Shown here: piece by piece, positions 62,418 to 64,000 of the stretch
How the letters are laid out: the number at the start of each line of letters is the position of its first letter
Numbering within the stretch: position 1 is the first letter of the stretch
DNA from: Nonlabens sp.
GTDB taxonomy: Bacteria > Bacteroidota > Bacteroidia > Flavobacteriales > Flavobacteriaceae
Direction of reading: 5' to 3'
Length of the DNA: 64,000 nucleotides
NCBI RefSeq assembly: GCF_018401815.1
Contig: NZ_JAGYKG010000002.1
Coordinates: 248,001-312,000 of the forward strand
Translations under genes and position numbers: made by a program
Notes under the pieces: generated by a model
What the model was told of the DNA's origin: nothing
Seen by the model: the letters and a program-made list of their open reading frames with translations, nothing else
The model's database searches: none

Positions 62418-64000
62418 ATGTCCTTAGCGTCAAAATACGATTCCAAAACTACCGAAGAGAAATGGTACAATTACTGGATAGAAAATGATTTTTTCACATC
62501 CATACCAGATGAAAGAGAAAGTTATACGATAGTAATTCCGCCACCTAATGTGACTGGAGTTTTGCATATGGGGCACATGCTCAACAACACTATCCAAGAC
62601 GTGTTGATACGTCGTGCACGCCTTAAAGGATATAATGCTTGTTGGGTTCCTGGGACAGATCATGCTTCTATTGCTACCGAGGCTAAGGTAGTCAAGAAGT
62701 TGAAAGATCAAGGAATTGACAAAAACGACTTGACCCGTGAAGAGTTCTTACAACACGCTTGGGACTGGACCGATGAATACGGTGGTATTATTCTCGAGCA
62801 ACTTAAGAAATTAGGAGCGAGTTGCGATTGGTCTCGTACAAAGTTTACCTTAGATGACGATATGTCTGCATCGGTGATAAAGGTGTTTATTGATTTGTAC
62901 AACAAAGGATTGATTTACCGCGGTTACCGTATGGTCAACTGGGATCCAGAAGCAAAGACAACGTTAAGCGATGAAGAAGTTATTTATGAAGAGCGTAATG
63001 GACATTTATACCATTTAAAATATCAACTTAAAGGAAGCGAAGATTTTGTTAGTATTGCTACTACTCGTCCAGAAACCATTCTGGGGGATACCGCAATTTG
63101 TGTACATCCAGATGATGAGCGCTACACGAGCTTGGTAGGTAAAACAGTTATTGTGCCTATAGTAAATCGCGAGATTCCCGTAATTGCAGATCCTTATGTG
63201 GATATGGAATTCGGTACAGGAGCTTTAAAAATAACCCCTGCACACGATGAAAATGATAAAATAATAGGAGAGACGCATCATCTAGAGGTGATCGATATTT
63301 TTAATGAAGACGCTACGTTAAATAGCTTTGGGTTGCATTATGAAGGCAAAGACCGGTTTGTAGTGCGTAAAGAAATTTCTAAGGAATTAGAAGACCGTGG
63401 TTTTCTTATAAAGAAAGAAGACCATGTTCATAAAGTAGGAACCAGTGAGCGCACTAATGCGGTTATTGAACCTCGACTATCTGACCAGTGGTTTCTGAAA
63501 ATGGACGAATTGGCAAAGCCTGCTATAAAAGCTGTTAAGGAAGATATTGTAGAGTTGTTGCCACCTAAATTTAAAAGCACCTATTTCCATTGGATGGAAA
63601 ACGTACGCGACTGGAATATCTCGAGACAATTAATGTGGGGACAACGCATTCCTGCTTACTATTACGGTGATGGAAAAGATGATTTTGTTGTAGCGACTAG
63701 TCTTGATGAGGCTGTTGCGCTTTCGCGAAAGCGAACTAATAACAACAACTTACTACCAGAAGATTTACGTCAAGAAAATGATGTTCTCGATACTTGGTTC
63801 TCGAGTTGGCTGTGGCCTATAAGTGTGTTCAACGGTATTTTAGAACCAGAAAACGAAGAGATCAATTACTATTATCCTACTCGTGACCTAGTTACCGGGC
63901 CAGATATTTTATTCTTTTGGGTGGCTCGTATGATTGTTGCGGGTTATGAATTACGCGGTGAAAGGCCTTTTGATAAAGTCTACCTCACTGGATTAGTTAG
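62418..64000 (+). CDS. valS: valyl-tRNA synthetase (partial, 3' end outside the window)
   Basis: ValS charges tRNA-Val. The frame is open from the ATG at 62418 to the window end, giving about 527 residues. Visible are [20 protein letters not shown], the HIGH-type motif [21 protein letters not shown] and ITPAHDEND in the editing domain, then the region around [15 protein letters not shown] and [26 protein letters not shown] sequence; the KMSKS motif lies beyond the window. Palindrome copy 17 encodes [12 protein letters not shown] in a region that varies in length among homologues. No frame break is seen. Confidence 0.96.
   Translation, partial: MSLASKYDSKTTEEKWYNYWIENDFFTSIPDERESYTIVIPPPNVTGVLHMGHMLNNTIQDVLIRRARLKGYNACWVPGTDHASIATEAKVVKKLKDQGIDKNDLTREEFLQHAWDWTDEYGGIILEQLKKLGASCDWSRTKFTLDDDMSASVIKVFIDLYNKGLIYRGYRMVNWDPEAKTTLSDEEVIYEERNGHLYHLKYQLKGSEDFVSIATTRPETILGDTAICVHPDDERYTSLVGKTVIVPIVNREIPVIADPYVDMEFGTGALKITPAHDENDKIIGETHHLEVIDIFNEDATLNSFGLHYEGKDRFVVRKEISKELEDRGFLIKKEDHVHKVGTSERTNAVIEPRLSDQWFLKMDELAKPAIKAVKEDIVELLPPKFKSTYFHWMENVRDWNISRQLMWGQRIPAYYYGDGKDDFVVATSLDEAVALSRKRTNNNNLLPEDLRQENDVLDTWFSSWLWPISVFNGILEPENEEINYYYPTRDLVTGPDILFFWVARMIVAGYELRGERPFDKVYLTGLV
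63718..63733. repeat. GCTTTCGCGAAAGC palindrome, copy 17 (in valS)
   Basis: The exact core (63719-63732) is read as LSRKR before a poly-Asn loop. Confidence 0.95.

Noticed and set aside
493..63733. The palindrome considered as a set of intrinsic terminators.
   Set aside because: Fourteen of 17 copies are inside open genes that continue past them, and most lack a T run.
1..64000. CRISPR arrays, prophage genes, insertion sequences, defence islands and secondary-metabolite clusters.
   Set aside because: No repeat-spacer array, transposase, integrase, restriction or phage protein was seen; apart from the PIN/antitoxin pair the genes are mainly core metabolism and envelope functions.

Overview
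The window is AT-rich DNA that fits a marine member of the Flavobacteriaceae (Bacteroidota). Promoters match the Bacteroidota type TTG-N17-23-TAnnTTTG, Shine-Dalgarno sites are not evident, and the gene order (murG-murC-ftsQ-ftsA-ftsZ; hisGDCBHAF-IE; trpE-G-D-C-F-B-A) is typical of the group. In-frame copies of a palindrome encoding AFAKA/LSRKR/RFRES remind me of Nonlabens-like genomes, but I cannot prove the genus.

Layout. 1-6.3 kb: end of the wall/division cluster (murG', murC, ftsQ, ftsA, ftsZ) plus a YqeY-like gene. 6.7-14.1 kb: glycogen cluster glgA-glgC-glgB and a GH31 alpha-glucosidase. 14.2-16.8 kb: a LysR regulator divergent from two small unknown proteins and an SbtA-type bicarbonate transporter. 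16.9-30.8 kb: mixed genes, including a GT9 glycosyltransferase, a TM2 protein, tRNA-Arg(TCG) with a decayed tandem copy, a 1042-residue sortilin-like BNR protein, a PPOX/AraC pair, a rhodanese, an orphan kinase-like ATPase, an aromatic amino acid hydroxylase, a TetR/old-yellow-enzyme pair and two envelope proteins.

30.8-49.2 kb is the most informative part: 18 kb of same-strand amino acid genes in the transcription order asnB, trp, his. Each unit starts with a tiny leader ORF too short for ordinary gene calling. These are a 13-residue peptide with two Asn triplets (asnB), a 17-residue peptide with Trp-Trp-Trp (trp) and an 18-residue peptide with His-His-His (his). Each is followed by an intrinsic terminator before the first enzyme gene. 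In trp and his, and more weakly in asn, a segment at the leader stop codon can pair with the 5' arm of the terminator, which is the layout of ribosome-controlled attenuation. All three leader ATGs lie exactly 7 nt after a TAnnTTTG box, so the leader mRNAs are probably leaderless. The his operon also carries a PIN/antitoxin pair and a GNAT gene; the trp operon carries a lipoprotein gene.

49.3-64 kb: an Nramp-related transporter, lipoprotein MsrA, a coiled-coil protein that has lost its zinc ribbon, Nif3-like protein, LpxK, GAPDH, lipoyl synthase, GT2, a small Cys-rich membrane protein, a class I aminotransferase, MurB, a PDZ aspartyl protease, DUF1573 and the start of valS.

Across the window the palindrome GCTTTCGCGAAAGC occurs 17 times (15 exact, 2 with one change), 14 of them inside genes and in all three reading phases. 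Together with the triple attenuator set it is the main candidate for undescribed biology here.
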